Shown here piece by piece: positions 11,238 through 19,553 of a stretch of 64,000 nt of DNA (its first letter is position 1; every line of letters starts with the position of its first letter). Below the pieces are notes generated by a model that made no database searches, was not told the origin of the DNA, and saw nothing but the letters and a program-made list of their open reading frames with translations. The position numbers and the translations under genes are program-made. The stretch comes from Limnoglobus roseus (lineage in GTDB: Bacteria > Planctomycetota > Planctomycetia > Gemmatales > Gemmataceae): assembly GCF_008254045.1 (NCBI RefSeq), contig NZ_CP042425.1, positions 3,596,001-3,660,000 on the forward strand. The letters run 5' to 3'.

Positions 11238-11570
11238 CTACAACTTCTTGAAGAGTACCATCCCGAGGCCCAGCAAGAGGGCGATGGCGACGATCGCGAT
11301 GGGGTACCACGGCCCCGGTACATCGGTCGGCACCTCGCCCACCCGGATCGGCGGGTGCAGTTCGCCCCGCAGTTTCCACTTGAGCCAAATGCCGGTCAAC
11401 CCAACGCCGAGCACGATGACGGGAACGATCAACGGGAGGATCCCGTCGATGGGGTGCCGCAGGTGGACCAAGAGGGCCGCCGTTCCGAAAACGCTTGCCA
11501 GGATGCCGCACCCGAGCACGATGGTCGGGATGCCCGAGGCGGGTTGTTCGGGGGCGTCGGGGGGTGGCAT
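11238..11570 (-). CDS. Small three-helix membrane protein, unknown
   Basis: A 110-residue protein when started at the ATG at 11570 (MPPPDAPEQ); the frame stays open for 64 more codons but that part has no coding character. Three hydrophobic segments lie near 15-35, 43-62 and 89-107. No family is recognised. It is convergent with the cytochrome c/WD40 gene and divergent from the sigma factor gene. Confidence 0.6.
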   Translation of the reverse strand: MPPPDAPEQPASGIPTIVLGCGILASVFGTAALLVHLRHPIDGILPLIVPVIVLGVGLTGIWLKWKLRGELHPPIRVGEVPTDVPGPWYPIAIVAIALLLGLGMVLFKKL

Positions 11571-11749
11571 CGGAAAACGCCTTTCGCGTGCGGAGGCTGA
11601 TCGGCCCTGGAAGACCCTGCCGGTCGTGCTGTAAGTAGCACTTGTACAAACGAGCAAGTTCGCGGTTCGCCGTTGAGTCCCGGCGGTTTTCCCGCTAGGG
11701 TTGAAGTAGAGATACTCTCCAATCGCACCCGTGGCCGGGGGGCACAAGC

Positions 11750-12421
11750 GTGGCGCTGACACCCGTGGACCGTGACCTGCTCCAACGCTGTTTGAAGAAA
11801 CAGCCCGGGGCGTGGAATGATTTCGTCGACCGCTACTTGAGCCTGCTCTACCACGTCATCGGCTACACGGCCCACCTGCGGAGTTCGAAGGTCAACGCGG
11901 AAGACGTCGAAGACATCGCGGCCGAAATCCTGTTGCAGATCGTCGCCGACGATTACAAGGTGCTCAAGCAGTTCCGCGGCAACGCCACGCTCGCCACCTA
12001 CCTGACGGTCATCGCCCGCCGCATTTGCGTTCACGAACTGACCCGCCGCCAGTCGGTGCGGGACGCGATCCGCAAGGGCGACGCGAAGGTCGAGGACGTG
12101 CCTGATTCCGCGGAAGGGACCGTCGCCGAGTTGAAGAGCCTCGAACGGCTCGACGAGGTGGACCGCCTCCTGCGGAAACTGTCCGGCCGCGAGCGCGAGA
12201 TCGTGCGGCTGTTCTACCTGGAAGGCCGAACGTACGAAGAGATCAGCACCGAAACTGGTGTGCCGGTGAACACGATCGGGGCGGCCCTCACCCGCGCTCG
12301 CGAGAAGCTGCGGAAGTACCGCAAGAGCCGCACGGACATCGCCGCCTTGACGCCGGCCCAAGTTCGCGCGTCCCGCAAGCCCGAGAAGAAGGCGGAGATC
12401 AAGACGGGCGAGGCAAAATAG
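11750..12421 (+). CDS. ECF-type RNA polymerase sigma factor
   Basis: A 223-residue protein starting at GTG 11750. Residues 21-95 match sigma region 2 (VDRYLSLLYHVIGY, then the FRGNATLATYLTVIARRICVHEL pattern), and residues about 140-200 match region 4 with its helix-turn-helix (LSGREREIVRLFYLEGRTYEEISTE, then a second helix with TIGAALTRAREKLRK). The last 25 residues are Lys/Glu-rich and extend past the normal end. No anti-sigma gene is adjacent. Planctomycetes use many such factors for extracytoplasmic responses; its target promoters are unknown. Confidence 0.93.
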   Translation: MALTPVDRDLLQRCLKKQPGAWNDFVDRYLSLLYHVIGYTAHLRSSKVNAEDVEDIAAEILLQIVADDYKVLKQFRGNATLATYLTVIARRICVHELTRRQSVRDAIRKGDAKVEDVPDSAEGTVAELKSLERLDEVDRLLRKLSGREREIVRLFYLEGRTYEEISTETGVPVNTIGAALTRAREKLRKYRKSRTDIAALTPAQVRASRKPEKKAEIKTGEAK

Positions 12422-12445
12422 CCGGCGGGATGCGGCGCAACTGGC

Positions 12446-12638
12446 TTTCCGGCCTGAAGGGCCGGTTCTGTCAGCCCAGGCCGAAGGCCTGGGTAGCGAT
12501 GATACAAACGACCCGGCCCTGAAGGGGCCGTTCATTCCGGCCTGCGGGAATGAACGGCCCCTTCAGGGCCGAAATTCTTTCTAAACCCTACCCAGGCCTT
12601 CGGCCTGGGCTGACAGAACCGGCCCTTCAGGCCGGAAA
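12446..12638. repeat. Nested perfect palindrome between sigma factor and hemC
   Basis: The outer arms are 51 bases each (12446-12496 and 12588-12638) and are exact reverse complements by my reading. A second perfect pair of 24-base arms sits inside (12515-12538 and 12547-12570). Each arm itself contains short hairpins such as AGGCCGAAGGCCT. It may act as a bidirectional terminator of the convergent sigma factor and hemC genes, but it is much larger than needed for that. Confidence 0.95.
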
Positions 12639-12650
12639 ACCCAGAGCAGT

Positions 12651-12683
12651 TTAGAATCAGGGGGCTGACGCCCCCCGCTCGCC
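12651..12683. repeat. Half unit of palindromic repeat overlapping the end of hemC
   Basis: The stretch reads as the same unit found as an inverted pair at 55051-55127, with the shared core GGGGGC(x)AGCCCCC flanked by GAATCAG and CGCTCGCC. It covers the hemC stop codon and its last eight codons. Confidence 0.8.
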
Positions 12684-13601
12684 AATGCCGGTTGCCAACA
12701 TTTCTTCCGCCCCTTCGTCCTTCAATTTCGCCGCGAGTTCCTGTCCAACCGCTACCGGCGTGTCGGCCGGGCCGCGGTGTGTGGCCGTGATGCGACGGCG
12801 GCCGTCCGGCGACAGCACCGCGCCGCGAACCGTCAGCACGCCGTCGGCTAGTTTCGAGGTTGCCCCGATCGGCACGAGGCAGCCACCGCCGAGCGTCCAC
12901 AGCATCGCCCGCTCGGCCAGCACGCGGGACCACGTTTCCGCGTGGTTGATCGCTTCCAGAATGCCCCGTGTTTCCGCGTCTGCCTCCCGACACTCCAGGC
13001 CGATGGCCCCTTGCCCCACGGCTGGTAGCATCCAGGTCGGGTCGAGGATTTCCGTGATCCGCGAACCGAGGCCGAGCCGTAATAGGCCCGCTTCGGCGAG
13101 GATGATGCCGTCGAGGCTTTGTTCGTCGAGCTTCCGCAACCGCGTGTCCACGTTGCCGCGGAGTTCTACCAACCGCAGGTCGGGGCGGTAGTTCAAAATC
13201 TGAGCGCGGCGGCGGAGACTGCTCGTGCCCAACGTCGCGCCGCTCGGCAGGTCGTCGAAGCGGCCGTACTTCGTCGAGAGGAAGGCGTCGCCGTTCGGCG
13301 CGCGTTCCGGCGTGGCCGCTAGAATCACGCCGTCGGTCGGGATCGTCGGCAGGTCTTTCAAGCTGTGAACCGCCACGTCGGCCGTCTTGTCGAGGATGGC
13401 GTTCTGGATGGCCTTCGTGAAGACGCCGAAGCCGCCCATCTGCGAAAGGGCCGACGCCTGATCGCGGTCGCCGTGCGTCTCGATGCGGACGAGTTCCACC
13501 GGCCGCGGGTCGAGGATCGGCCGCAAGAGGGCCGCGACGTGGTTGGCCTGCCACAGGGCGAGTGGGCTGCCGCGGGTGCCGAGTTTCAGAGGGGTTGTCA
13601 T
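12657..13601 (-). CDS. hemC: Hydroxymethylbilane synthase (porphobilinogen deaminase)
   Basis: A 314-residue enzyme that joins four porphobilinogen units into hydroxymethylbilane in tetrapyrrole synthesis, in the cytoplasm. The family signatures are clear: LGTRGSPLALWQA at 7-19, VHSLKDLPT at 78-86, GTSSLRR at 125-131, LRGNVDTRL at 147-155, and GGGCLVPIGA at 238-247, whose Cys241 would carry the dipyrromethane cofactor. Length fits the family. The last eight residues (GERGASAP) and the stop codon are encoded by a palindromic repeat unit, so the native end was probably replaced. No other haem gene is next to it; the upstream gene is separated by a terminator. Confidence 0.97.
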   Translation of the reverse strand: MTTPLKLGTRGSPLALWQANHVAALLRPILDPRPVELVRIETHGDRDQASALSQMGGFGVFTKAIQNAILDKTADVAVHSLKDLPTIPTDGVILAATPERAPNGDAFLSTKYGRFDDLPSGATLGTSSLRRRAQILNYRPDLRLVELRGNVDTRLRKLDEQSLDGIILAEAGLLRLGLGSRITEILDPTWMLPAVGQGAIGLECREADAETRGILEAINHAETWSRVLAERAMLWTLGGGCLVPIGATSKLADGVLTVRGAVLSPDGRRRITATHRGPADTPVAVGQELAAKLKDEGAEEMLATGIGERGASAP

Positions 13602-13623
13602 GGAGGAAGTTTAGGAAAAGAAG

Positions 13624-13651
13624 AAGCCCGCGGACGTTCATCCGCGGGCTT
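13624..13651 (-). terminator. Rho-independent terminator of the Gly-rich protein gene
   Basis: An 11-bp stem (13624-13634 with 13641-13651, loop of six) followed on the minus strand by a T-rich run (TTCTTCTTTTCC). It lies between the Gly-rich protein gene and hemC. Confidence 0.85.
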
Positions 13652-13673
13652 TGAAGGTTCATCTCAGGTGGCT

Positions 13674-14792
13674 TTACCAGTCGCCGCCGCCACCGCCGAA
13701 GTCGCCACCACCGCCACCGAAGTCACCACCGCCGCCGCCGAAGTCGCCGCCGCCACCGGTGTCGCCGCCCCAGTCGCCACCGCCGCCAGCATCGCCGCCC
13801 GAGTCACCCCAGTCGCCGCCGCCGTCGCCGCCTTCGGCCCCGCCGTCGTAGTTGCCGTCGCCGGTGTCGGTGTTCGAGCCGTTGTCGTTGCCGTAAGAGT
13901 CGCCGGCCATTGCGTCGTTGTGGTAGGAGTTACCCCCGAAGAAGCTGTTGTACATCCACATCCCCGCGGCCGCCCCGAACATCCCGCCGAGCAGGCTGCT
14001 GAAGAAGCCGCCGCCCCCACCGCCGCCGCCGTACCCACCCCCACCGCCGTAGCCGCCACCCCCACCACCGCCGCCTGTGAAGGCACGGATGAGGGCGGTG
14101 ACGAGCCACACGCCGAGGAGGACACACGCGATCATGCAAATCCAGCCGCCCACGCCGCTCCCCTTGTGGTCTGCCGCCACGTTATGGTTCGGACTGGCCT
14201 TGTGGCCCGCTTCCGGGGCCGAGGTATCCTTGAGGTCCGAGATCACCAACTCGGTCGCGGAAACCAAGGCCGCGTCCATCTCTTTCTTCGCCGCGTCACC
14301 CGCCAGCTTTTGATCGAGCTGCGTTTTCATCGCGCGGGTGAAGACCGAACTCACTTCCCCGGCCTTCTTGTCGTGGAAGCTCCGGAACCGATCCACTTGC
14401 TCGTCCGTCACGGTGACGGCGTAGTAGTTCTTCTCAGTGTGGTAGAGCAGAACGAAGACGTCGCCCTTGCGGTCCTTCGACTTCGCCAGTTCCCTCGCCC
14501 AACTCGCGAAGAACCGCTTCCGCGAGTCGTTGTCCTTCTTCGCGGTGTCGAAATCGGCCTTTTTACCCTCGGGAATGCTACTCACCGTGTAAACGAACAG
14601 GTGCGTCGGGCTTTTGAACGTCGTCCCGTTGAACGCTTCCTTCGCCTTGCTGACGCCGTCGGTCGAAAAGAGGCTTGCGCCGTCATCGACCTTCATCGTG
14701 CCGGATTCTTCCGCCGCTCGGGCGGGAAGGGCGGTCAGGCCCCCCGCGAAGAGGGCGACGGTCAGTGCCAAACCTCGGAACAATCGATTCAT
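13674..14792 (-). CDS. Secreted TPM-like protein with Gly/Asp-rich tail
   Basis: A 372-residue protein with a signal peptide (residues 1-26, ending ARA|AE). Residues about 35-185 have the size and order of a TPM-type domain (an opening DDGASLFSTD segment, then VFVLLYHTEKNYYAVTVTDEQVDRF), but the match is loose. A hydrophobic helix near 215-237 (WICMIACVLLGVWLVTALIRA) follows, then a low-complexity tail of Gly, Tyr, Asp and Trp (GGGGDFGGGGG units). This layout, TPM domain, helix and Gly-rich tail, is shared with YgcG-type proteins of the cell envelope. The tail is encoded by near-perfect repeats of a GCC/ACC-rich unit. Confidence 0.7.
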   Translation of the reverse strand: MNRLFRGLALTVALFAGGLTALPARAAEESGTMKVDDGASLFSTDGVSKAKEAFNGTTFKSPTHLFVYTVSSIPEGKKADFDTAKKDNDSRKRFFASWARELAKSKDRKGDVFVLLYHTEKNYYAVTVTDEQVDRFRSFHDKKAGEVSSVFTRAMKTQLDQKLAGDAAKKEMDAALVSATELVISDLKDTSAPEAGHKASPNHNVAADHKGSGVGGWICMIACVLLGVWLVTALIRAFTGGGGGGGGYGGGGGYGGGGGGGGFFSSLLGGMFGAAAGMWMYNSFFGGNSYHNDAMAGDSYGNDNGSNTDTGDGNYDGGAEGGDGGGDWGDSGGDAGGGGDWGGDTGGGGDFGGGGGDFGGGGGDFGGGGGDW

Positions 14793-15052
14793 GGTTTAGT
14801 CCTCCACCCTCGGATGTTAGGGCCAACGGATGAACCGTTGTCGTGGTATTCTACCACCCGCATTCTCACGGTTTTCACGAAATCGGTCCACCGAAATCCG
14901 TTTCCCCTCGCTGCCTCCCGGCCGTCGGCAGTCTATCATGTCCGACACCGACCGCCGCTGTAAATCGCGAACGAGGAAACGCTTCGGCCGCGTCCAGTTG
15001 CGGTACGGGGCGCATCATTGGGGTATTCGCCGCGACCGGCCGGAGATTTGAC

Positions 15053-15586
15053 ATGCGGATGCGGGCCACGACGATCTGTGCGGTGCGAACCGCGGCCGGG
15101 GCTGCTATGGCCGGCGACGGCCAGGTGACGCTCGGCCAGATCGTCATGAAGAACGACGCGAAGAAGATTCGCAAACTCTACGACGGCAAGGTGATCGCCG
15201 GGTTCGCCGGGGCCGCCGCGGATGCGTTCTCGCTGCTGGAACGCTTCGAGGCGAAACTGCGGGACCATCAAGGCTCGGTCCCCCGTGCCGCGACGGAGTT
15301 GGCAAAGGAGTGGCGGACCGACCGCGTGTTGCGGCGGCTGGAAGCGATGCTCGTCGTGATGGACCGCGAGAACCTGTTGCTCGTCAGCGGCACCGGCGAC
15401 GTGATCGCCCCGACGGACAGCGTGCTGGCCATCGGTAGCGGCGGCCCCTACGCCCTCGCCGCCGCCCGGGCACTGATCGCGCACACGCAAATGAAGCCTG
15501 GCGAGGTGGCGCGAAAGGCCCTGGAGATCGCCGGCGACATCTGCATCTACACGAACAAGAGCATCGAAATGGTGGAGTTCAACTGA
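15053..15586 (+). CDS. hslV: ATP-dependent protease proteolytic subunit HslV
   Basis: A 177-residue peptidase of the HslUV protease. The ATG at 15053 is chosen because it leaves the conserved start [12 protein letters not shown]; removal of five residues would expose Thr6 as the catalytic N-terminal nucleophile, as in HslV proteins that carry a short propeptide. The longer open frame upstream lacks HslV sequence. [32 protein letters not shown] and the terminal [12 protein letters not shown] are typical. The stop overlaps the first base of the hslU start (TGATG), so the two subunits are translationally coupled. Confidence 0.97.
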   Translation: MRMRATTICAVRTAAGAAMAGDGQVTLGQIVMKNDAKKIRKLYDGKVIAGFAGAAADAFSLLERFEAKLRDHQGSVPRAATELAKEWRTDRVLRRLEAMLVVMDRENLLLVSGTGDVIAPTDSVLAIGSGGPYALAAARALIAHTQMKPGEVARKALEIAGDICIYTNKSIEMVEFN

Positions 15587-16938
15587 TGGCCGACTCACTT
15601 ACGCCCAAGCAGATCGTCGCCGAACTTGACAAGCACATCGTTGGGCAGGACGCGGCCAAGAAGGCCGTCGCCGTCGCCATCCGCAATCGCTGGCGGCGGC
15701 AACAACTGCCGGAGGATTTGCGGAAGGCCGTCACGCCGAAGAACATCATCCTCATCGGCCCGACCGGCGTCGGCAAAACGGAGATCGCCCGCCGCCTCGC
15801 GGAGTTGGTCGGCGCGCCGTTCATCAAAATCGAGGCCACGAAATTCACCGAAGTCGGCTACGTCGGCCGCGACGTGGACAGCATGATCCGCGACCTGATG
15901 GAAGCGGCCATCAGCCTCGTGAAGCAGAACCAGCGCGAGCGGCTCTGGTCGAAGGCCACCGACCGTGTGAACGAGAAGTTGCTCGACCTGCTCGTGCCCG
16001 CGAAGAAACTCGCCCCGTGGGAGCCGGACGCCGAGACGGAGGAGAACGAGAAGCGCGGCCGTACCCGCGAAAAGTTCCGCATACGATTACTCGCGGGCGA
16101 ACTGGAAGACGTGGTCGTCGAACTGACGGTCGAACAGAAGACGACGCCGGTGCAGATCTTCTCCAACATGGGCATGGAGAACATGGATGTGAACCTCCAG
16201 AACATGTTCGACAACATCATGCCGAAGAACGCGCAGCCGCGGCAGGTGCCGATCAAGGAGGCCCGCAAAGTCCTGTTGGAGCAGGAGACGGAAGCCCTCA
16301 TCGACCGCTCGCTCGTGGCCGAGGAGGCGATCGACCTCGTGCAGAATCACGGGATCATCTTCCTCGACGAGATCGACAAGGTGTGCGGCCCCGAGAGCGG
16401 CGGCGGTCGCGGACCCGACGTGTCCCGGCAGGGCGTGCAGCGTGACCTGCTGCCGGTGGTTGAAGGCACGACGATCAACACGAAGTACGGCCCGGTGAAG
16501 ACCGATTACATCCTGTTCATCGCGGCCGGGGCGTTCCACGTCTCGAAGCCGAGCGACCTGATGCCCGAGTTGCAGGGCCGCTTCCCGATTCGCGTGGAGC
16601 TAACCGACCTGACCCGCGACGACTTCCTCCGCATCCTCACCGAGCCGAAGCACTCGCTGACGAAGCAGTACAGTGCCCTGTTGAAGACCGAGGGCGTGGA
16701 GATGACGTTCACCCCCGACGGCGTCGGCGCGATCGCGGACGTGGCCTTCGAGTTGAACCGCACGTCGCAGAACATCGGCGCGCGGCGACTGCACACGATT
16801 CTGGAAAAGGTGGCTGAGGAGTACAGCTTCGAGGGGCCGGACCTGGCCGACAAGACCGTGACGATCGACGCCGGCACCGTGCAAGCCAAGATCGGCCCGA
16901 TCGCGAGGAACGAGGACCTGAGCAAGTACATTTTGTAA
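15586..16938 (+). CDS. hslU: ATP-dependent protease ATPase subunit HslU
   Basis: A 450-residue AAA+ unfoldase that feeds substrates into the HslV dodecamer. The Walker A motif GPTGVGKT lies at 58-65, the pore motif GYVGRD at 91-96, the Walker B segment IIFLDEID at 257-264 and the sensor/Arg-finger region ELQGRFPIRVEL in the second half; the C-terminal LSKYIL tail, which docks into HslV, is intact. The I domain (about 110-230) is of normal size. It starts in the hslV stop codon. A long palindrome follows four bases after the stop. Confidence 0.98.
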   Translation: MADSLTPKQIVAELDKHIVGQDAAKKAVAVAIRNRWRRQQLPEDLRKAVTPKNIILIGPTGVGKTEIARRLAELVGAPFIKIEATKFTEVGYVGRDVDSMIRDLMEAAISLVKQNQRERLWSKATDRVNEKLLDLLVPAKKLAPWEPDAETEENEKRGRTREKFRIRLLAGELEDVVVELTVEQKTTPVQIFSNMGMENMDVNLQNMFDNIMPKNAQPRQVPIKEARKVLLEQETEALIDRSLVAEEAIDLVQNHGIIFLDEIDKVCGPESGGGRGPDVSRQGVQRDLLPVVEGTTINTKYGPVKTDYILFIAAGAFHVSKPSDLMPELQGRFPIRVELTDLTRDDFLRILTEPKHSLTKQYSALLKTEGVEMTFTPDGVGAIADVAFELNRTSQNIGARRLHTILEKVAEEYSFEGPDLADKTVTIDAGTVQAKIGPIARNEDLSKYIL

Positions 16939-16942
16939 TCGC

Positions 16943-17023
16943 AAAGGCGAGCGGCCCGGCGTGAGCGGGCCGTGTCTCACACCCCACAAGACACGGCTCG
17001 CTCACGCCGGGCCGCTCGCCTTT
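16943..17023. repeat. Palindromic repeat, family A, copy 1
   Basis: Arms of 35 bases (16943-16977 and 16989-17023) are reverse complements with one mismatch, and the loop is 11 bases. The same unit, with core GGCGAGCGGCCCGGCGTGAG, occurs at 33335-33412 and, less well kept, at 27005-27074. It lies just after the hslU stop and could terminate transcription. Confidence 0.95.
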
Positions 17024-17055
17024 CGGCTCGCGCGCCGCGTCCGTATCCTATTCTC

Positions 17056-18657
17056 ATGCCCGATCCCACCCCCGACCCGCCGCCGGATCTCACCGGGAAG
17101 ACGCTCGGCGACTTCTACGTGCAGCGGAAGCTCGGCCAGGGCGGCATGGGGCAGGTCTACCTCGCCCGCCAGTTGTCGCTGAAGCGTGAAGTCGCCCTCA
17201 AGCTGCTCAACACGCACCTCGCCCAGAACGAGACGGCCCTCAAGCGGTTCCAGGCCGAGGCCGAGGCCATCGCCCAGATCAGCCACCCGAACATCGTCCA
17301 GGTGTTCGCCATCGGCGAGAATGACGGCCTGCGGTACATGGCCCTCGAATACGTTCGCGGCTTGAACCTCCGCGACTACCTCGAGCGCAAGGGGCCGCCG
17401 GAACTGACCATCGCCCTGTCGATCCTCCGCCAGGTGGCCGCCGCCCTCCAGCGGGCCAGCGAACTCGGCATCGTTCACCGCGACATCAAGCCGGAGAACA
17501 TCCTGCTGACGAGGAAGGTCGAGGTGAAGGTCGCCGACTTCGGCCTGTCGCGACTGACGCAGGGGGAACAACTGCCGTTGAACCTCACGCAGTCCGGCGT
17601 CACGGTCGGCACACCGCTCTACATGAGTCCGGAACAGGTCCGCGGTCAGGCGACCGACCACCGCAGCGACATCTACAGCCTCGGCGTGACGGCGTACCAC
17701 TTGCTCGCCGGCGAGCCGCCGTTCACCGGGGCGAACGCCATCGACGTGGCCATGAAACACGTCAACGAGGAACCGCCGCCGCTGAACGCGGTTCGCCCCG
17801 ACCTGCCGGCGGACTTGTGCGCCCTCGTTCACAAGATGATGGCGAAAAGACCAACCGACCGCTACCAGTCGGCGAAGGAAATCCTCCGCGACGTGGCGAA
17901 GTTGCGAGAGGGCCACGCGCTCGGCTTCACGCAAATGCTGGCGGTCGGGCCGGCAACACTGCCCAGCCTCGGCCTGTCGCTGCCACTGCCGTCGACGACC
18001 ACGGCCCAACTGCCCCTCGTCCCACCGCCGTCGCGATGGCCGGTGCGCATTCTCGCGGCCCTGGCCGTGGCCGGCGTCTTCACCGGCGGCTGGTTCCTCT
18101 TCGGCCGCCTCCACCCGCCGGCCGCGGCGATGGCCGGCCCAACGGAGCCCGGCCTTCCGGCCGCACGCTTGCCGGAGGCGGTGAAGCTGATCAGTGCCCG
18201 CGAGAGCGACCTACTCGCAAGGCTCGACAAGCGTGCCGCGACAGCGGCCGAGGTGATCGACGCCAGCATCGACCTCGGCCTGCTTTACGTGAAGGAACAC
18301 CGATACCCGGAGGCGGAAAAGGTGTTTCATCAACTGGAGCACGAGAAGCCCGACCGCGCCCGGCCGGTGAACCCGCAGTTCCCGGTCCAGGCGACCGTCT
18401 CGCGGCTCGGAATCGGGATCGTACAGGCGCACCAGGACAAGGCAAAGGATTCGATCGCCACGTTCCGCAGTGCAATCGATCCGTTGCGGAAGCCGCTCGC
18501 TTTGGGGCTGTTGCAGCAGTTCTTAATGGAACACCGCGATCTGGTGCTGGCCGTCGCGGAGGCCGTGCAGCGGGACGCCGACAATCTGCCGAAGGGGGAG
18601 AAGTTCCCCCTGGCGTTGGAGAAGCTCCGCTCGCCGGCGACGATGTTGAAGGAATAA
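17056..18657 (+). CDS. Ser/Thr protein kinase, single-pass membrane (kinase 3)
   Basis: A 533-residue Hanks-type kinase. The ATG at 17056 is preferred because the extra N-terminal codons upstream derive from the palindrome. The Gly-rich loop GQGGMGQV is at 27-34, the catalytic Lys at 49, HRDIKPEN at 141-148, DFG at 161-163 and YMSPEQVRG in the activation segment. The domain ends near residue 285, followed by a Pro/Ser linker and one transmembrane helix near 333-355. The outer C-terminal part (about 375-533) has helical repeat-like sequence (LARLDKRAATAAEVIDAS, then YPEAEKVFHQLE), resembling TPR units. A hairpin terminator follows. Confidence 0.94.
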   Translation: MPDPTPDPPPDLTGKTLGDFYVQRKLGQGGMGQVYLARQLSLKREVALKLLNTHLAQNETALKRFQAEAEAIAQISHPNIVQVFAIGENDGLRYMALEYVRGLNLRDYLERKGPPELTIALSILRQVAAALQRASELGIVHRDIKPENILLTRKVEVKVADFGLSRLTQGEQLPLNLTQSGVTVGTPLYMSPEQVRGQATDHRSDIYSLGVTAYHLLAGEPPFTGANAIDVAMKHVNEEPPPLNAVRPDLPADLCALVHKMMAKRPTDRYQSAKEILRDVAKLREGHALGFTQMLAVGPATLPSLGLSLPLPSTTTAQLPLVPPPSRWPVRILAALAVAGVFTGGWFLFGRLHPPAAAMAGPTEPGLPAARLPEAVKLISARESDLLARLDKRAATAAEVIDASIDLGLLYVKEHRYPEAEKVFHQLEHEKPDRARPVNPQFPVQATVSRLGIGIVQAHQDKAKDSIATFRSAIDPLRKPLALGLLQQFLMEHRDLVLAVAEAVQRDADNLPKGEKFPLALEKLRSPATMLKE

Positions 18658-18663
18658 GCCTCG

Positions 18664-18691
18664 ATGCCAACCCGTTGCGACGGGTGGGCAT
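18664..18691 (+). terminator. Hairpin after kinase 3
   Basis: A 12-bp stem with one mismatch (18664-18675 with 18680-18691) and a TGCG loop directly follows the kinase 3 stop. No long T-run follows, so its strength is uncertain. Confidence 0.5.
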
Positions 18692-18721
18692 TCGTCCGCA
18701 CTCTTAACGGGAAGTTCCCCC

Positions 18722-19498
18722 ATGCTCCGCGCACTCCTCGCTCTGCTGCTTCTCGCACCCGCCGTTGTTGCCGCCGACCCGACCCGGCACGAGTGGAAGG
18801 TCAACGGCGTTGCCCGTGAGGGACTGATCGCACTCCCGACTAAGTCGTCGAAGGCCGCCCCGGTGGTGTTCGGCTTCCACGGCCACGGCGGGTCGATGAA
18901 GAACGCGGCGAACTCGTTCAAGTTGCACGAACTCTGGCCGGAAGCCATCTGCGTCTACCTGCAAGGGCTGCCGACGCCCGGCAAACTGACCGACCTCGAC
19001 GGCAAGCGGGCGGGCTGGCAGCACGCCGCCGGCGACCAAGAAGACCGCGACCTGAAGTTCTTCGACGAGGTCTGGGCGTGGCTGAAGAAGGAGCATAAGG
19101 TCGATGAGAAACGGGTCTACTGCACCGGCCACTCGAACGGCGGCTCGTTCACCTATCTGCTATGGGCGAAGCGCGGCGACGTATTCGCAGCGATGGCCCC
19201 GTCGGCCGCGACCGGCGGCGTGGCGACGAGCAAGAGCCTGACGCCGAAGCCGGCGCTGATCGTGGCCGGCGAGAAAGACGAGTTGGTGAAGTTCGAGTGG
19301 CAGAAGGCAACGATCACTTACGTCCGCAAGCTGAACGAGTGCGAGACCGAGGGGAAGCCGTGGGAGAAGACGGCGACCGAGTACCCGTCGAAGAAGGGCA
19401 CGCCGGTGGTGACGTTCGTCCACCCCGGCACCCACACCTACCCGAAGGAAGCCCCGGCGCTGATCGTGAAGTTCTTGCAGAGCCAGGAGAAGAAGTGA
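18722..19498 (+). CDS. Secreted alpha/beta hydrolase, poly(3-hydroxybutyrate) depolymerase-like esterase
   Basis: A 258-residue protein with a signal peptide (residues 1-18, ending VVA|AD). The oxyanion segment VFGFHGHGG lies at 49-57 and the nucleophile motif GHSNGG at 136-141, with Ser138; an acid in GEKDELVKF and the His of PGTHTYP near the end complete a possible triad. This order matches the LpqC/PHB-depolymerase-like esterase family, which acts on extracellular esters such as feruloyl or acetyl groups. The substrate cannot be told. It follows kinase 3 but a hairpin lies between them. Confidence 0.85.
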   Translation: MLRALLALLLLAPAVVAADPTRHEWKVNGVAREGLIALPTKSSKAAPVVFGFHGHGGSMKNAANSFKLHELWPEAICVYLQGLPTPGKLTDLDGKRAGWQHAAGDQEDRDLKFFDEVWAWLKKEHKVDEKRVYCTGHSNGGSFTYLLWAKRGDVFAAMAPSAATGGVATSKSLTPKPALIVAGEKDELVKFEWQKATITYVRKLNECETEGKPWEKTATEYPSKKGTPVVTFVHPGTHTYPKEAPALIVKFLQSQEKK

Positions 19499-19553
19499 GC
19501 GGGTGAGCAATTGTTTCCCGGCCCTTCAGGTTGGCAAGACACACCGGCAGTGA

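Noticed and set aside
14843..15052. Longer hslV start at 14843
   Set aside because: The extra 70 codons have no HslV similarity and would block exposure of the catalytic Thr.
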